Below are positions 11,003 through 19,939 of a stretch of DNA of 33,543 bases, in pieces. The translations under genes were made by a program, and so were the position numbers. The stretch is from positions 1 to 33,543 of the forward strand of contig JAQYWF010000009.1 of assembly GCA_030145105.1 (NCBI GenBank), in the 5' to 3' direction. The DNA comes from Desulfosarcina sp. (lineage in GTDB: Bacteria > Desulfobacterota > Desulfobacteria > Desulfobacterales > Desulfosarcinaceae). The notes beneath the pieces were generated by a model. That model was not told where the DNA came from and searched no databases. It saw only the letters and a program-made list of their open reading frames with translations. The stretch's first letter is position 1. Every line of letters begins with the position of its first letter.

Positions 11003-11536
11003 ATGGTATCGATGACTAAACGGGAAAAAATTATCGTCTCCATCATGGCGGCAACCGTGTTGCTGGGTGGATATTTGTATTGGGGGCCGGTGACGACCGT
11101 CGGTCAACAGGGAGTTGAAAAAAAGTCTGACAGCCAGGCTCTCGCGTTTGCCCAGAAAGTAATCCAAAAGCTTAAGGCGGACACCTCGCTGACCAAGGAT
11201 CTGTTCACCATCCGCAGCGCCGAGCGCCAATGGGAAAAAGATCCGTTTTTACCAACCGACACGTTGCTGTCGGATACGCAGCAGCGTGAAGTTCCTGATA
11301 ATGCAACCGTCAGCGCCGGCACCCAACTGAATCTGGTATACTCCGGTTTTTTAGAGGCGGGGACACAGCGACTGGCCATTATAAACGGGATGGCGTATGC
11401 GTCGGGGGAAGCTATCGATAGCAATGGACACTTCCTTCGTCGTATCCAGCCACACCAGGTTGAAATTGGTAAACGCAACGCACCGGATGTGATCATTTTA
11501 AAAATGACTGACTACGAAACCATTTCTGGTAAATAG
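11003..11536 (+). CDS. mshK: PilP/GspC-like periplasmic protein (MshK-like)
   Basis: Probably links the inner-membrane alignment complex to the secretin. The 177 residues carry one N-terminal membrane helix (about 10-26). Next come a helical stretch and a WEKDPFLP motif of the kind seen before PilP/GspB homology domains. A C-terminal beta domain (~107-170) contains LVYSGFLEAGTQRLAIINGMAYASGE, typical of the PilP/HR fold in pattern. The longest frame starts at ATG 11003; ATG at 11012 (MTKREK) is possible. It lies 27 bases after the PilO-like gene and 21 before the secretin. The assignment rests on fold pattern and synteny. Confidence 0.7.
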   Translation: MVSMTKREKIIVSIMAATVLLGGYLYWGPVTTVGQQGVEKKSDSQALAFAQKVIQKLKADTSLTKDLFTIRSAERQWEKDPFLPTDTLLSDTQQREVPDNATVSAGTQLNLVYSGFLEAGTQRLAIINGMAYASGEAIDSNGHFLRRIQPHQVEIGKRNAPDVIILKMTDYETISGK

Positions 11537-11557
11537 GATATACCATCAGGGAGTGCC

Positions 11558-13129
11558 ATGTTATCCAATCTTAGCAACCAATGGGTATCGTTCGTGTTGG
11601 CAACCTTTTTTTTGCCGGCCTGCTGGTTCGGCTGCGCCGAGCATCAGCCTAAACCAAAAAATGTCTTCATGAACCAATGGAAAGACCGTGCAGCCGAATC
11701 CAGAGGCTTTTCCCCACCGGAACAGCATCGTATCATCGATATGCCCAAGGCCGAATCACATCTTGAAAAGCCTGGCGTGATCGGAGGAGAGATCCAGAAG
11801 CCGTTGCCGGTGAGGCCGGTGACCTTGAGGATGCACCAGGCAGATCTAAGTGTGCTGCTTCGGGCCCTGGCACGGTCCGTGGGCATAAGCATCATCATTA
11901 ACAACAATGTCAGTGGCAAGACCAGTGTCAATATTGAAAAAATACCCTGGGACCAGGTATTCGAAGGTATTCTGAAAACCCATGACCTCTCATACACATG
12001 GGAAGGAGAGTTGCTCCGAATTCTCACCTTGGAGGACAAGGCAAACATCGTCAGGCAGCTGGAGGCGGACCAGAAGATTTTATCGAAACGGAGAGAGTTG
12101 GCGCTTTCCGAGCCGCTGCTGACGAAGATTATCCATGTGGATTATGCGGACGCCGGAAATTTGAAAACCAATTTAGAGCGTTTTTTAACTGAAGCGGATA
12201 ACGGAAAAATCCTTGGATCCGTGTTGTTGGATGAACACAACAATGCGCTGATTATCCAGGCAACCCGAAACGATCTTGAGCGCATGATCGCCTTGATTAC
12301 CGAATTGGATCAACCGACGGCCCAGATACTCATCGAGACGTTTATCGTCGAGGCCACCAGCACAACGGCAAGAGAACTCGGGGTTCAATGGGGTGGGCTT
12401 TACTCCGGTAACGACTATTGGGTCACCCCCAATACCGGCGATGCCATCGGCTTGACTGCCAGCGACGCCGTGAATCCGTCGTCCGGCGTAGCGGCGAACT
12501 TTCCGGCAGACCTTTCACGTGCCGCGGTTGCCGGTTCCGGGTTTACCCTGGGAATGATTGCCCAAGCCGGAGACCTGTTGCTCGCCGCCCAGCTGACTGC
12601 GTTGGAAGAGGAGGGCGAACTCAGCATATTATCCAAACCGTCGATTACCACGCTGGACAACCAGACGGCGCTTATCGAAAGCGGTTCTGATATCCCCTTC
12701 CAGAGCGTAGATGACAACAAGGTACAAATTGAATATAAAAAGGCGGTGCTGCGCTTGGAGGTGACCCCCCATGTCATCGAAGGCGACACCTTGAGGCTGG
12801 ATATTGTCACCAACAAGGATGAACCGGATTTCACACAAACAGTGAGGGGAAATCCGACAGTGATTACCAAATATGCCAAAACCAATGTAGTCGTCTACGA
12901 TGGCCAGACCACCGTTATCGGCGGCCTGACCCAACACACTGACCAGAATCTCGACTACGGCGTGCCTTGGCTTAGAAATATTCCGGGTCTCGGATACCTG
13001 TTTAAAGGTCAGTCCAAAAACCGGAAGAAGCAGGAACTTTTAATATTCATCACCCCTTATATTCTTAAAAGACGGCCGGTGGCATCGGTGGCTCCCGCAA
13101 TCAAGACGGAATCGACGGTGGTTGAGTAA
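11558..13129 (+). CDS. mshL: secretin MshL
   Basis: Outer-membrane channel through which the pilus leaves the cell. The 523 residues begin with a hydrophobic signal segment. Cys22 (LPAC) or Cys26 (WFGC) could be lipidated, as in lipoprotein secretins. An STN/N0-like domain lies near 90-140 (DLSVLLRALARSVGISIIINN...), followed by N1-like repeats (IIHVDYADAGNLKTNLERFL). The C-terminal secretin barrel runs from ~250 and carries the hallmark VPWLRNIPGLGYLF and a final ELLIFITPYIL. GGGAG precedes the ATG. The end overlaps the mshM frame by eight bases. Confidence 0.93.
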   Translation: MLSNLSNQWVSFVLATFFLPACWFGCAEHQPKPKNVFMNQWKDRAAESRGFSPPEQHRIIDMPKAESHLEKPGVIGGEIQKPLPVRPVTLRMHQADLSVLLRALARSVGISIIINNNVSGKTSVNIEKIPWDQVFEGILKTHDLSYTWEGELLRILTLEDKANIVRQLEADQKILSKRRELALSEPLLTKIIHVDYADAGNLKTNLERFLTEADNGKILGSVLLDEHNNALIIQATRNDLERMIALITELDQPTAQILIETFIVEATSTTARELGVQWGGLYSGNDYWVTPNTGDAIGLTASDAVNPSSGVAANFPADLSRAAVAGSGFTLGMIAQAGDLLLAAQLTALEEEGELSILSKPSITTLDNQTALIESGSDIPFQSVDDNKVQIEYKKAVLRLEVTPHVIEGDTLRLDIVTNKDEPDFTQTVRGNPTVITKYAKTNVVVYDGQTTVIGGLTQHTDQNLDYGVPWLRNIPGLGYLFKGQSKNRKKQELLIFITPYILKRRPVASVAPAIKTESTVVE

Positions 13130-14927
13130 AGGCCCTGAGACTCCAACGGCAGGAATGAAATTGCCGGCGTTGTCAGAGCAGACTTTCATGGACTATTTCA
13201 GCATACTCAATCTGGATCGGGAACCCTTCTCCAACTCCCCGGATCCTAGTTTTTTTTTCCAGTCCAGACAACATGTGGACTGTTTGCAGAAGCTCGAGTT
13301 GGCCCTTCGGCTAAAGCGGGGGCTCAACATCGTCATCGGTGCCGTGGGTGCCGGGAAAACTACGCTGTGTCGGACACTGTTGAAAAAATTCTCGGCCGAC
13401 AACACCATCGAGTCCCACTTGATTCTGGATCCTTCATTCAACTCTCCGTTGGCCTTTTTGGAAGACATCTGTTCCATGATTATCGGCAAGGACATCTCCG
13501 GTAATGATGGCCATGGATTCAAGGAGCAGATCAAGCATCATCTGTTTCAAAAGGGGGTGGATGAGGAGAAAACCGTCATCCTGATCATTGATGAGGGGCA
13601 GAAACTTCCCCTTTTTTGCCTCGAAATCCTGAGGGAATTTTTAAACTACGAAACCAACGATCATAAACTGCTTCAAATCGTTCTCTTCGCCCAGGAGGAA
13701 TTCCAGGACATTCTGGATCGTCACGCCAATCTGGCCGACCGGGTGAACCTGATCCATTTTCTGGGACCGATGAGCCTCGCCGACACCCGTCAAATGATCA
13801 GTTTTCGCATCAAACAATCCAGCAACCAGCCCCGTCCGCCACAACTATTCACGAGGCCGGCCCTGCGTGCCATCTACCGTGCAACAGGCGGCTACCCCAG
13901 AAAGATCATCAATTTGTGCCACCAGTGCATGCTGGCGCTGATTGTCCAAAACCGCACCCGGGTTGACTGGCGCTTGGTTCGCTCCTGCCGGGACCGTTCG
14001 CTGGCCCAGCGCTGGTCACCCCATCGCAACCAACGGACGATGGCCTTCTCGGTGCTGGTTTTTTTGGCCGTCATCGCTACGGTGTACATGGTTATCCCGG
14101 ATTGGCTTCCATCAATCGCCACTCGGGTCACCGGCGGTAACTCGACACCGGTGGTGGAAAACGCGAAAGCAAACCTGCCCCCGCTTATGGCTGTGCCTAT
14201 TGCGGTACCTCATAATCCGGTACCTTTAAAGCAACCTCAGCCCACGGTTCCGATTGCCGATATGCTTCAGCCAGTCGACGATTTGTCAGCCGCCAATCCC
14301 AACCAGGTGCCATCACCGTCACCCACCCAGGCCGCACCCATTTCCGACAATCTGGAGTTCACTGAGACGGTTCATGAAAAAACCACATCAGGTCAGCCGG
14401 CGCAAAAAACGGATAATCCCAAACAGATACAACCATCGCTCCTCGGTGCATTGACCGTGAAGAAAAACGACACGCTGGGGTTGATGGTCAAGATCATCTA
14501 TGGTGATTTTCGTGACCGCATCCTCAAAACGGTGCTGGAGGCCAACCCCCACATCGGCCATGCCGATGCCATTCGCGTCGGAGACACCATTGCCTTTCCG
14601 GCCTTTCCGGCAGCGTTTGTTCCACGCGCATACCCCCTATGGTGGCTCAAGGTGGATCAAACCGACGTTTTGGAGACCGCTTTTCGACGATCGATGAAAG
14701 CCGCCAGGAACAAAGACGCGCCGCTGATGCGCATAATTGCCCAGTGGGACCATCAAGCCGGAATGAAATACGGAATCTATGTCACCGGCTATTTTTTTAA
14801 TCTGGCCGCAGCCGAAAACATGATGGCCAATTTGCCTGCTGAGTTTTCCGGTTCCGCCGAAATCATTTCCGGCTGGACAGACCAAACCATTCTTTTTTCC
14901 GATCCTTTTCTGGGAAAAGGATCTTGA
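13122..14927 (+). CDS. mshM: MshM/ExeA-type AAA ATPase with LysM-like and SPOR-like tail
   Basis: An inner-membrane ATPase thought to help place or assemble the secretin through peptidoglycan. The AAA domain spans ~23-290, with Walker A GAVGAGKT at 73-80 and Walker B LIIDEGQ around Asp157-Glu158. A membrane helix lies at ~307-325, then a Pro-rich linker to ~440. A LysM-like repeat follows at ~443-495 (TVKKNDTLGLMVKIIYGDFR) and a SPOR-like region at ~505-595 (GIYVTGYFFNLAAAENMMANLP). Vibrio MshM is much shorter, while ExeA/GspA carries a different peptidoglycan-binding domain, so this is a distinct architecture. The frame opens with TTG at 13122 overlapping mshL. ATG at 13188 gives MDYFSILNLDREPF, the usual family N-terminus, and is the likelier start. 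Confidence 0.87.
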   Translation: MSKGPETPTAGMKLPALSEQTFMDYFSILNLDREPFSNSPDPSFFFQSRQHVDCLQKLELALRLKRGLNIVIGAVGAGKTTLCRTLLKKFSADNTIESHLILDPSFNSPLAFLEDICSMIIGKDISGNDGHGFKEQIKHHLFQKGVDEEKTVILIIDEGQKLPLFCLEILREFLNYETNDHKLLQIVLFAQEEFQDILDRHANLADRVNLIHFLGPMSLADTRQMISFRIKQSSNQPRPPQLFTRPALRAIYRATGGYPRKIINLCHQCMLALIVQNRTRVDWRLVRSCRDRSLAQRWSPHRNQRTMAFSVLVFLAVIATVYMVIPDWLPSIATRVTGGNSTPVVENAKANLPPLMAVPIAVPHNPVPLKQPQPTVPIADMLQPVDDLSAANPNQVPSPSPTQAAPISDNLEFTETVHEKTTSGQPAQKTDNPKQIQPSLLGALTVKKNDTLGLMVKIIYGDFRDRILKTVLEANPHIGHADAIRVGDTIAFPAFPAAFVPRAYPLWWLKVDQTDVLETAFRRSMKAARNKDAPLMRIIAQWDHQAGMKYGIYVTGYFFNLAAAENMMANLPAEFSGSAEIISGWTDQTILFSDPFLGKGS

Positions 14928-16672
14928 CGGCCGCAGGGCCGCGGGAGGATGCTGGTGGAAAAGTGAAAGAAAAGAAAAAACTCGGCGAAATGCTCATCGA
15001 TGGCGGACTGCTGACCGAAGAACAGCTCAATCAGGCCGTTGCCGATCACAAACGCGACAACATGAAATTGGGCGAATACCTCGTGCGGGAGGGTATCGTC
15101 AGCAGTTCCGAAATCGTGAACCTGGTTTCCCAGCAGCTATCCATCGAAAAATACAGACCGGACGCCTATCCCATTGACATCTCCCTGTCTGATGTGATCC
15201 CGCTTGAGATGTGCCAAAGATATCAATTGGTACCCATCGAACGGACCGGCCAATTGCTGAAGATCGCCATGACCGACCCCATGGAGATCAACGCCCTTGA
15301 TGCCATTGAAGTCTTCACGAATATCGAGGTGGAGGCGGTAATCTGCACCTATCAGGAACTCAACCATATGATTTCGAGCCTTTACGGCACCTATTCCGCT
15401 ATCGGCGGGGTGCTGGAAGGCATGAGTGACATGCAGATCGAAAGCGCCCAAGATGCTGAGACGGCAGCTGTTTCTGAGGATGTTGAAGTCAATTCACTGC
15501 ATGATATGGCGGAGGAGGCGCCGGTTATTCGCCTGGTCAACTCAATTCTCTCCCAGGCCGTTCGCGAGGGAGCCAGCGACATCCACATCTCGCCGGAGAA
15601 GGATTTCGTTCAGGTTCGCTTCCGTGTAGACGGCAAACTTCATGAAGTGCCGGCGCCACCCAAATCATTGCTGCTTTTAATTATTTCAAGGCTGAAAATT
15701 TTATCCAACATGGATATCTCCCTTTCCCGGATTCCCCAGGACGGTCGCTTTACGATTCGCATGGACAATAAGGAGATCAATATCCGGGCGTCGACCATTC
15801 CCACCATTTATGGAGAAAACATGGTGCTGCGACTGCTCGACACCAGCGGGGGTGTCTATTCGCTTGAGCAACTGGGAATGAACGAGGCAGATATTCTCAA
15901 GCTGGAGCCAATCATCAACAAGCCGTACGGAATGATTTTGAGCACGGGCCCCACCGGAAGCGGCAAGAGTACGACGCTGTATTCCATACTCAAGAAAATC
16001 AACCAGCCGGACATCAACATCATTACCATCGAAGACCCCGTTGAATATCGGATAAACAAAATTCGCCAGATCCAGCTCAACCGCAAAGCGGGCATGTCAT
16101 TTGCCAGCGGCCTTCGTTCCATCATGCGTCAGGATCCGGATGTCATCATGGTAGGAGAAATTCGCGACTCGGAAACGGCCAGTATTGCCGTTCAAAGTGC
16201 CCTCACCGGCCATCGGGTGTTAAGCACGGTTCACACCAACGATGCGGCCGGGGCCATCACCCGGTTTATCGACATGGGCATCGAGCCCTTTCTCGTCTCA
16301 TCGGTGATGCTGGTTTCCATTGCCCAGCGCCTGGTGCGGAAAGTCTGCCCATTTTGCAAAAAATCCTGGAAGCCGCCCGCGGCCGCCCTGTCCTACTGGG
16401 GGTTGGATAAGGTCCAGGGTGCCGATTTCGTTCAGGGAAAAGGATGCTATCGCTGCATGGACAAGGGGTATAAAGGGCGCACCGGAATATTTGAAATACT
16501 GGTCATCGATGAAATGATTCAAGAGATGATCCTTCGCCAGGCGTCATCCCAGGAAATTATGCGGGTCGCCAGAGAATCCGGTCACCTGCGTACCTTGAAA
16601 GATGATGCCACACGAAAAGTGATCGAGGGAGAAACGACCCTCGATGAAGCCGTGACAGCGGTAATGATGTAG
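14924..16672 (+). CDS. mshE: pilus assembly ATPase MshE (GspE/PilB family)
   Basis: Cytoplasmic hexameric motor that drives pilin polymerisation. Residues ~15-80 are an MshEN-type N-terminal domain with two LGEML/LGEYL repeats. A second N-terminal subdomain follows to ~190. The catalytic core has Walker A GPTGSGKS at 342-349, an Asp box (TIEDPVEY), Walker B (MVGEIRDSETA) and a His box (LTGHRVLSTVHTND). A tetracysteine zinc motif follows (CPFCKKSW ... CYRCMDKGY), as in assembly rather than retraction ATPases. The frame opens with TTG at 14924, overlapping the mshM stop. GTG at 14963 (MKEKKKLGEML) gives the more typical N-terminus. No PilT-like retraction ATPase is in the window. Confidence 0.94.
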   Translation: MTAAGPREDAGGKVKEKKKLGEMLIDGGLLTEEQLNQAVADHKRDNMKLGEYLVREGIVSSSEIVNLVSQQLSIEKYRPDAYPIDISLSDVIPLEMCQRYQLVPIERTGQLLKIAMTDPMEINALDAIEVFTNIEVEAVICTYQELNHMISSLYGTYSAIGGVLEGMSDMQIESAQDAETAAVSEDVEVNSLHDMAEEAPVIRLVNSILSQAVREGASDIHISPEKDFVQVRFRVDGKLHEVPAPPKSLLLLIISRLKILSNMDISLSRIPQDGRFTIRMDNKEINIRASTIPTIYGENMVLRLLDTSGGVYSLEQLGMNEADILKLEPIINKPYGMILSTGPTGSGKSTTLYSILKKINQPDINIITIEDPVEYRINKIRQIQLNRKAGMSFASGLRSIMRQDPDVIMVGEIRDSETASIAVQSALTGHRVLSTVHTNDAAGAITRFIDMGIEPFLVSSVMLVSIAQRLVRKVCPFCKKSWKPPAAALSYWGLDKVQGADFVQGKGCYRCMDKGYKGRTGIFEILVIDEMIQEMILRQASSQEIMRVARESGHLRTLKDDATRKVIEGETTLDEAVTAVMM

Positions 16673-16699
16673 CCATCTGAGAGATGTAAAAGCAATTTT

Positions 16700-17920
16700 A
16701 TGGCAAAATTTTATTACCAAGCAATTACTGAAAACGGCAGCCCGGTGTCGGGGGCCATCGATTCTGATTCTGTGGAAGGCGCCACGAATGCACTCGTGGC
16801 GAGGGGGTATATCCCACAAAAAATAACCGACACGTCAAAATCGGGAATTGGTTTTTTTCTGACAGAACTGCAGGAAAAACTAACAACTGTCAAATTGCCT
16901 GAATTGATCCTGTTCACCAAGCAGCTCAGGACGCTGATCCGCGCCGGCGTCCCCATGCTCAAACTCCTCCAGGTACTTGAAAATCAAAGCGAAAACATAA
17001 AGTTAAAGCGTATTATCGTCTCCATTTCGCAGGATATCCGGGAGGGCGGGAGTTTATATGATGGATTCAGGAAGTACCCTTCCGTTTTTTCACCATTATA
17101 CTGCAGCATGCTTCATGCCGGTGAAACCAGCGGCGCTCTGCCCGAAATCCTGGACCGCCTGATCTATATCATGGACCATGACCATAAAATACGATCCGAT
17201 ATCCGATCGGCACTCCAGTACCCGGCCATTGTCATGCTCTCCCTGCTGGGGGCTTTCCTAATTTTACTGACCATGGTCATTCCCAAATTCGCCGCTATTT
17301 TCCAAAAAACAGGACTCCAATTGCCCTTGCCCACGGTGATCTGCATGAAAATGTATGCCATCTTGACCGCCTACTGGCCGGCATTGATCTTGCTGGCTAT
17401 CGGGTTGGGTCTTTTTGTCAAGATCTATCTTAAAAGCGAAATCGGGCGATTCAGACGCGATCGGCTGCTGCTTCACCTACCGTTGTTCGGGGTATTGGTC
17501 CGCAAGGCGGCGATGGCACGTTTTGCGAGTATTTTTGCCATTCTTCAAGCCAGTGGCATATCCGTACTGGAAACCATGTCCATTCTGTCTGAAACCATCA
17601 ACAACGCTGCATTGTCCAGAGCATTTGAAGATATTACGGAACGCTTGGAAGAAGGCCGCGGAATCTCTGGTCCGCTGGCCACATCACCGTATTTCACGCC
17701 GATCATCATCAACATGGTAGCCATCGGTGAAGAATCCGGGAATCTGGAGAAAATGCTCCACGAAGCGGCCGAACACTATGATTCAGAGCTCGAGTTTGCT
17801 ATGAAACGGCTCTCTGATTCCATCGGTCCGCTCCTGACGGTATGTCTGGCGGCCATGGTTTTGTTTTTTGCCATGGCCATCTATCTGCCCATGTGGGATA
17901 TGGTAAAAATGGTTAACTGA
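16700..17920 (+). CDS. mshG: pilus inner-membrane platform protein MshG (GspF/PilC family)
   Basis: The polytopic platform turned by MshE during pilus assembly. Its 406 residues contain an N-terminal cytoplasmic segment (FYYQAITENGSPVSGAIDSD, the usual opening) and two repeated T2SSF domains. The first starts ~70 (FTKQLRTLIRAGVPMLKLLQVL), the second ~270 (ARFASIFAILQASGISVLETM). Each ends in a GETSG/GEESGNL motif. Membrane helices lie at ~175-198, ~220-245 and ~380-400. Its stop codon overlaps the ATG of the sigma-54 activator by one base (TGATG), so the two are translationally coupled. Confidence 0.94.
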   Translation: MAKFYYQAITENGSPVSGAIDSDSVEGATNALVARGYIPQKITDTSKSGIGFFLTELQEKLTTVKLPELILFTKQLRTLIRAGVPMLKLLQVLENQSENIKLKRIIVSISQDIREGGSLYDGFRKYPSVFSPLYCSMLHAGETSGALPEILDRLIYIMDHDHKIRSDIRSALQYPAIVMLSLLGAFLILLTMVIPKFAAIFQKTGLQLPLPTVICMKMYAILTAYWPALILLAIGLGLFVKIYLKSEIGRFRRDRLLLHLPLFGVLVRKAAMARFASIFAILQASGISVLETMSILSETINNAALSRAFEDITERLEEGRGISGPLATSPYFTPIIINMVAIGEESGNLEKMLHEAAEHYDSELEFAMKRLSDSIGPLLTVCLAAMVLFFAMAIYLPMWDMVKMVN

Positions 17921-19260
17921 TGAAAGATATTCGTTTCCATATCAGCTTGTATATCATCATACCGGTTATTTTTGCTGGAATCGCCATCTTGTCCATCATC
18001 GTCACCTACAATACAACCACTCATTATCTTTCAAAATCCTTAAATCCCCAATGGCCGGTGGTTTGGTGGGGAATCATGCTGATCGGTTTCACCTTAATCT
18101 GCGGCATCCTTATTGTAAAATTGCTGATCGATCCGGTAAAGCGTTTTGTGATAAAAACAAAAGGGCTAGGAATTGTAAAAAATGTCAGCCCGCAAAAAAA
18201 TACCTCTGTTGCCACCGATGACATGGGCAAGTTTACCATGGTTTTCGAACAGGTTTCGGAATTGCTGAGCAAGGTTGAAGCCCGGCAGCTGTTTCCGGAT
18301 ATCATCGGACAGAGCAAGGTGATGCGCGGGGTGTTTAACCAAATTGTCAAAGTGGCGCCCAAAGAATCCACGGTGCTGATAACTGGCGAAACCGGAACGG
18401 GTAAAGAGCTTATTGCCCGAAGCATACACCAACACAGCAAACGACAAGACCAACCTTTTGTCGCTATTAATTGCGCGGCCATTCCTGAAGCGTTGCTGGA
18501 AAGTGAATTGTTCGGTTACGAAAAAGGAGCCTTCACCGGTGCAAACACCAAAAAACCCGGAAAATTCGAAATGGCTGATGGCGGCACACTTTTTCTGGAT
18601 GAAATCGGCGACATGCCGATGGAAACCCAAGCCAAGGTGCTTCGTGCCATAGAGGAGAATACCATTGAGCGAGTGGGCGCCATAAAGCCAACAAAAGTCA
18701 ACGTCCGTTTTATTGCCGCCACGAATCGAAATCTTGAAAAAATGGTTGAAAGCGGCCTTTTTCGCCAGGACCTGTTCTATCGGTTGAATGTTTTCTCCAT
18801 TGTGTTGCCGCCATTGAGACACAGACGGGAAGATATTCCCTTGCTTACCGAAAAGTTCTTGAATGAAATTGGCAAAGAACGACACCTGTCGTCAGAAGCC
18901 CTTCAGTTGCTGTTGACCAATGATTGGCCAGGAAATGTGAGGGAACTGAAAAATGCCTTGGAATCGGCGGCCGTTCTGACCGATGAAAAAATTCTACCAT
19001 CCAACCTGCCCTTTTCATTAAAGCGAAATGAAAGCCACAATGGGTCAACTTTCCACTCGAACGAAGCGATAGTGGACGCCAATGGAAATGCGGATCTGGA
19101 TTCACAAATCAAAAATTATGAACGGCGCATAATCGTTGATGCGCTTCACCGCTCTGGAGGTGTTCAAGTCAAGGCCGCCGCCATGCTGGGCATCAAGGAA
19201 CGAAGTTTGTGGCATCGCATAAAAAAGCACCAGATCAATATCACGGAATTCAAACCATAA
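17920..19260 (+). CDS. membrane-anchored sigma-54-dependent transcriptional activator
   Basis: Expected to activate sigma-54 promoters by ATP-driven remodelling of RNA polymerase. Two membrane helices (~8-30 and ~48-68) enclose only about 18 residues outside the membrane. A linker follows, then the AAA+ core (~130-350) with Walker A GETGTGKE at 156-163, the sigma-54-contacting GAFTGA loop at 203-208 and Walker B LFLDEIG around Asp227. A Fis-type helix-turn-helix ends the protein (~395-440, VKAAAMLGIKERSLWHRIKKH). There is no receiver domain, so it is not a conventional PilR; control may act through the membrane part or a partner. It overlaps mshG by one base, and the next gene is the pilin with a sigma-54 promoter, which makes that pilin its obvious target. 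Confidence 0.93.
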   Translation: MKDIRFHISLYIIIPVIFAGIAILSIIVTYNTTTHYLSKSLNPQWPVVWWGIMLIGFTLICGILIVKLLIDPVKRFVIKTKGLGIVKNVSPQKNTSVATDDMGKFTMVFEQVSELLSKVEARQLFPDIIGQSKVMRGVFNQIVKVAPKESTVLITGETGTGKELIARSIHQHSKRQDQPFVAINCAAIPEALLESELFGYEKGAFTGANTKKPGKFEMADGGTLFLDEIGDMPMETQAKVLRAIEENTIERVGAIKPTKVNVRFIAATNRNLEKMVESGLFRQDLFYRLNVFSIVLPPLRHRREDIPLLTEKFLNEIGKERHLSSEALQLLLTNDWPGNVRELKNALESAAVLTDEKILPSNLPFSLKRNESHNGSTFHSNEAIVDANGNADLDSQIKNYERRIIVDALHRSGGVQVKAAAMLGIKERSLWHRIKKHQINITEFKP

Positions 19261-19272
19261 CCGGGGCAACAA

Positions 19273-19306
19273 GCCTACAAAATTCGGAGGGTGCGCCTAC
19301 ACAAAA
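19273..19306 (+). promoter_or_regulatory. paired direct repeat, candidate activator enhancer
   Basis: GCCTACAAAA at 19273-19282 recurs as GCCTACACAAAA at 19295-19306. The copies start 22 bases apart, about two helical turns. They sit roughly 125-160 bases upstream of the sigma-54 promoter at 19431, a usual distance for enhancer-bound activators, with an AT-rich stretch (19360-19425) between. Function is inferred from position and spacing. Confidence 0.3.
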
Positions 19307-19430
19307 TGTTGGATTTGCTTTTCCACCAAAAATGATTTAAGAAATAGTCGGTGGTAATTTTTTTCAGGCACTTTTATTTTTAAATTTTTCTAAATAGTTA
19401 GCTTATCTAAAGCAGATAATTTCATAGAGG

Positions 19431-19447
19431 TTGGCATTATCTGTGCA
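19431..19447 (+). promoter_or_regulatory. sigma-54 promoter of the major pilin gene
   Basis: TTGGCATTATCTGTGCA has the invariant GG and GC exactly ten bases apart. It matches the -24 box TTGGCA fully and the -12 box as GTGCA against TTGCA. Transcription would start near 19458, leaving a leader of about 37 bases before the pilin ATG at 19495. The gene just upstream encodes a sigma-54 activator, which strengthens the call. Confidence 0.8.
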
Positions 19448-19494
19448 TTTTTTTAAGTAACGACAACTTCTTTCCATGCTGAAATTGAGGAACT

Positions 19495-19899
19495 ATGACT
19501 GACGATCGCAAATTGAAAAACATTCTCGAGAACCAAAAGGGTTTTACCCTCGTTGAAATTATTGCCGTATTGGTCATCTTAGGGATATTGGCCGCCGTTG
19601 CCATACCCAAGTATTTCAACCTCCAGGAAGAGGCCCGGGACAAAGCCTTGGATGCCGCCTTGGGTGAAGGCGTGGGGAGGGTCAACCAGCATTTTGCCAA
19701 GCAGTTGCTTTTAGGAGACACACCGGGTGAAATCAACTATAGTAATGCTGATACTTCGATCGGAACAAATCTTGGAGATTTCACGTTAAATACAGCCGTC
19801 GCTGGAAATACAATTACGCTCACTATCACAGGGAATTCTGGTACCCAGCTTGCCGGGCAAACCAAGAGCAGGACCATTCCACGCCCTGGTTCACCCTGA
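19495..19899 (+). CDS. mshA: major type IV pilin precursor (MshA-like)
   Basis: The probable main subunit of the pilus. The 134-residue precursor has a 16-residue leader ending KG, then the mature FTLVEIIAVLVILGILAAVAIPKYF. Cleavage is therefore Gly16/Phe17, with Glu at mature position 5 and a hydrophobic assembly helix. The mature protein is about 118 residues, has no cysteine pair, and is rich in Thr, Asn and Gly toward the C-terminus, ending in Arg-Pro-Gly-Ser-Pro. TTGAGG lies just before the ATG. It is monocistronic, with a sigma-54 promoter upstream and a convergent gene starting its 3' end 40 bases downstream. Calling it the major rather than a minor pilin rests on this separate, regulated position. 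Confidence 0.88.
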   Translation: MTDDRKLKNILENQKGFTLVEIIAVLVILGILAAVAIPKYFNLQEEARDKALDAALGEGVGRVNQHFAKQLLLGDTPGEINYSNADTSIGTNLGDFTLNTAVAGNTITLTITGNSGTQLAGQTKSRTIPRPGSP

Positions 19900-19939
19900 T
19901 CATCTGCCTTTGGGTCAATTGTAAAGATACCATCAATTA

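Noticed and set aside
11519-11529. ACCATTTCTGG at the mshK 3' end identical to part of the palindrome arm at 1178-1188
   Set aside because: Only 11 bases match, it is inside coding sequence, and no second arm or direct repeat accompanies it.
19261-19494. c-di-GMP (GEMM) riboswitch before the pilin gene
   Set aside because: The required core bases around the GNRA loop and the GACGCAAAG-type segment are missing.
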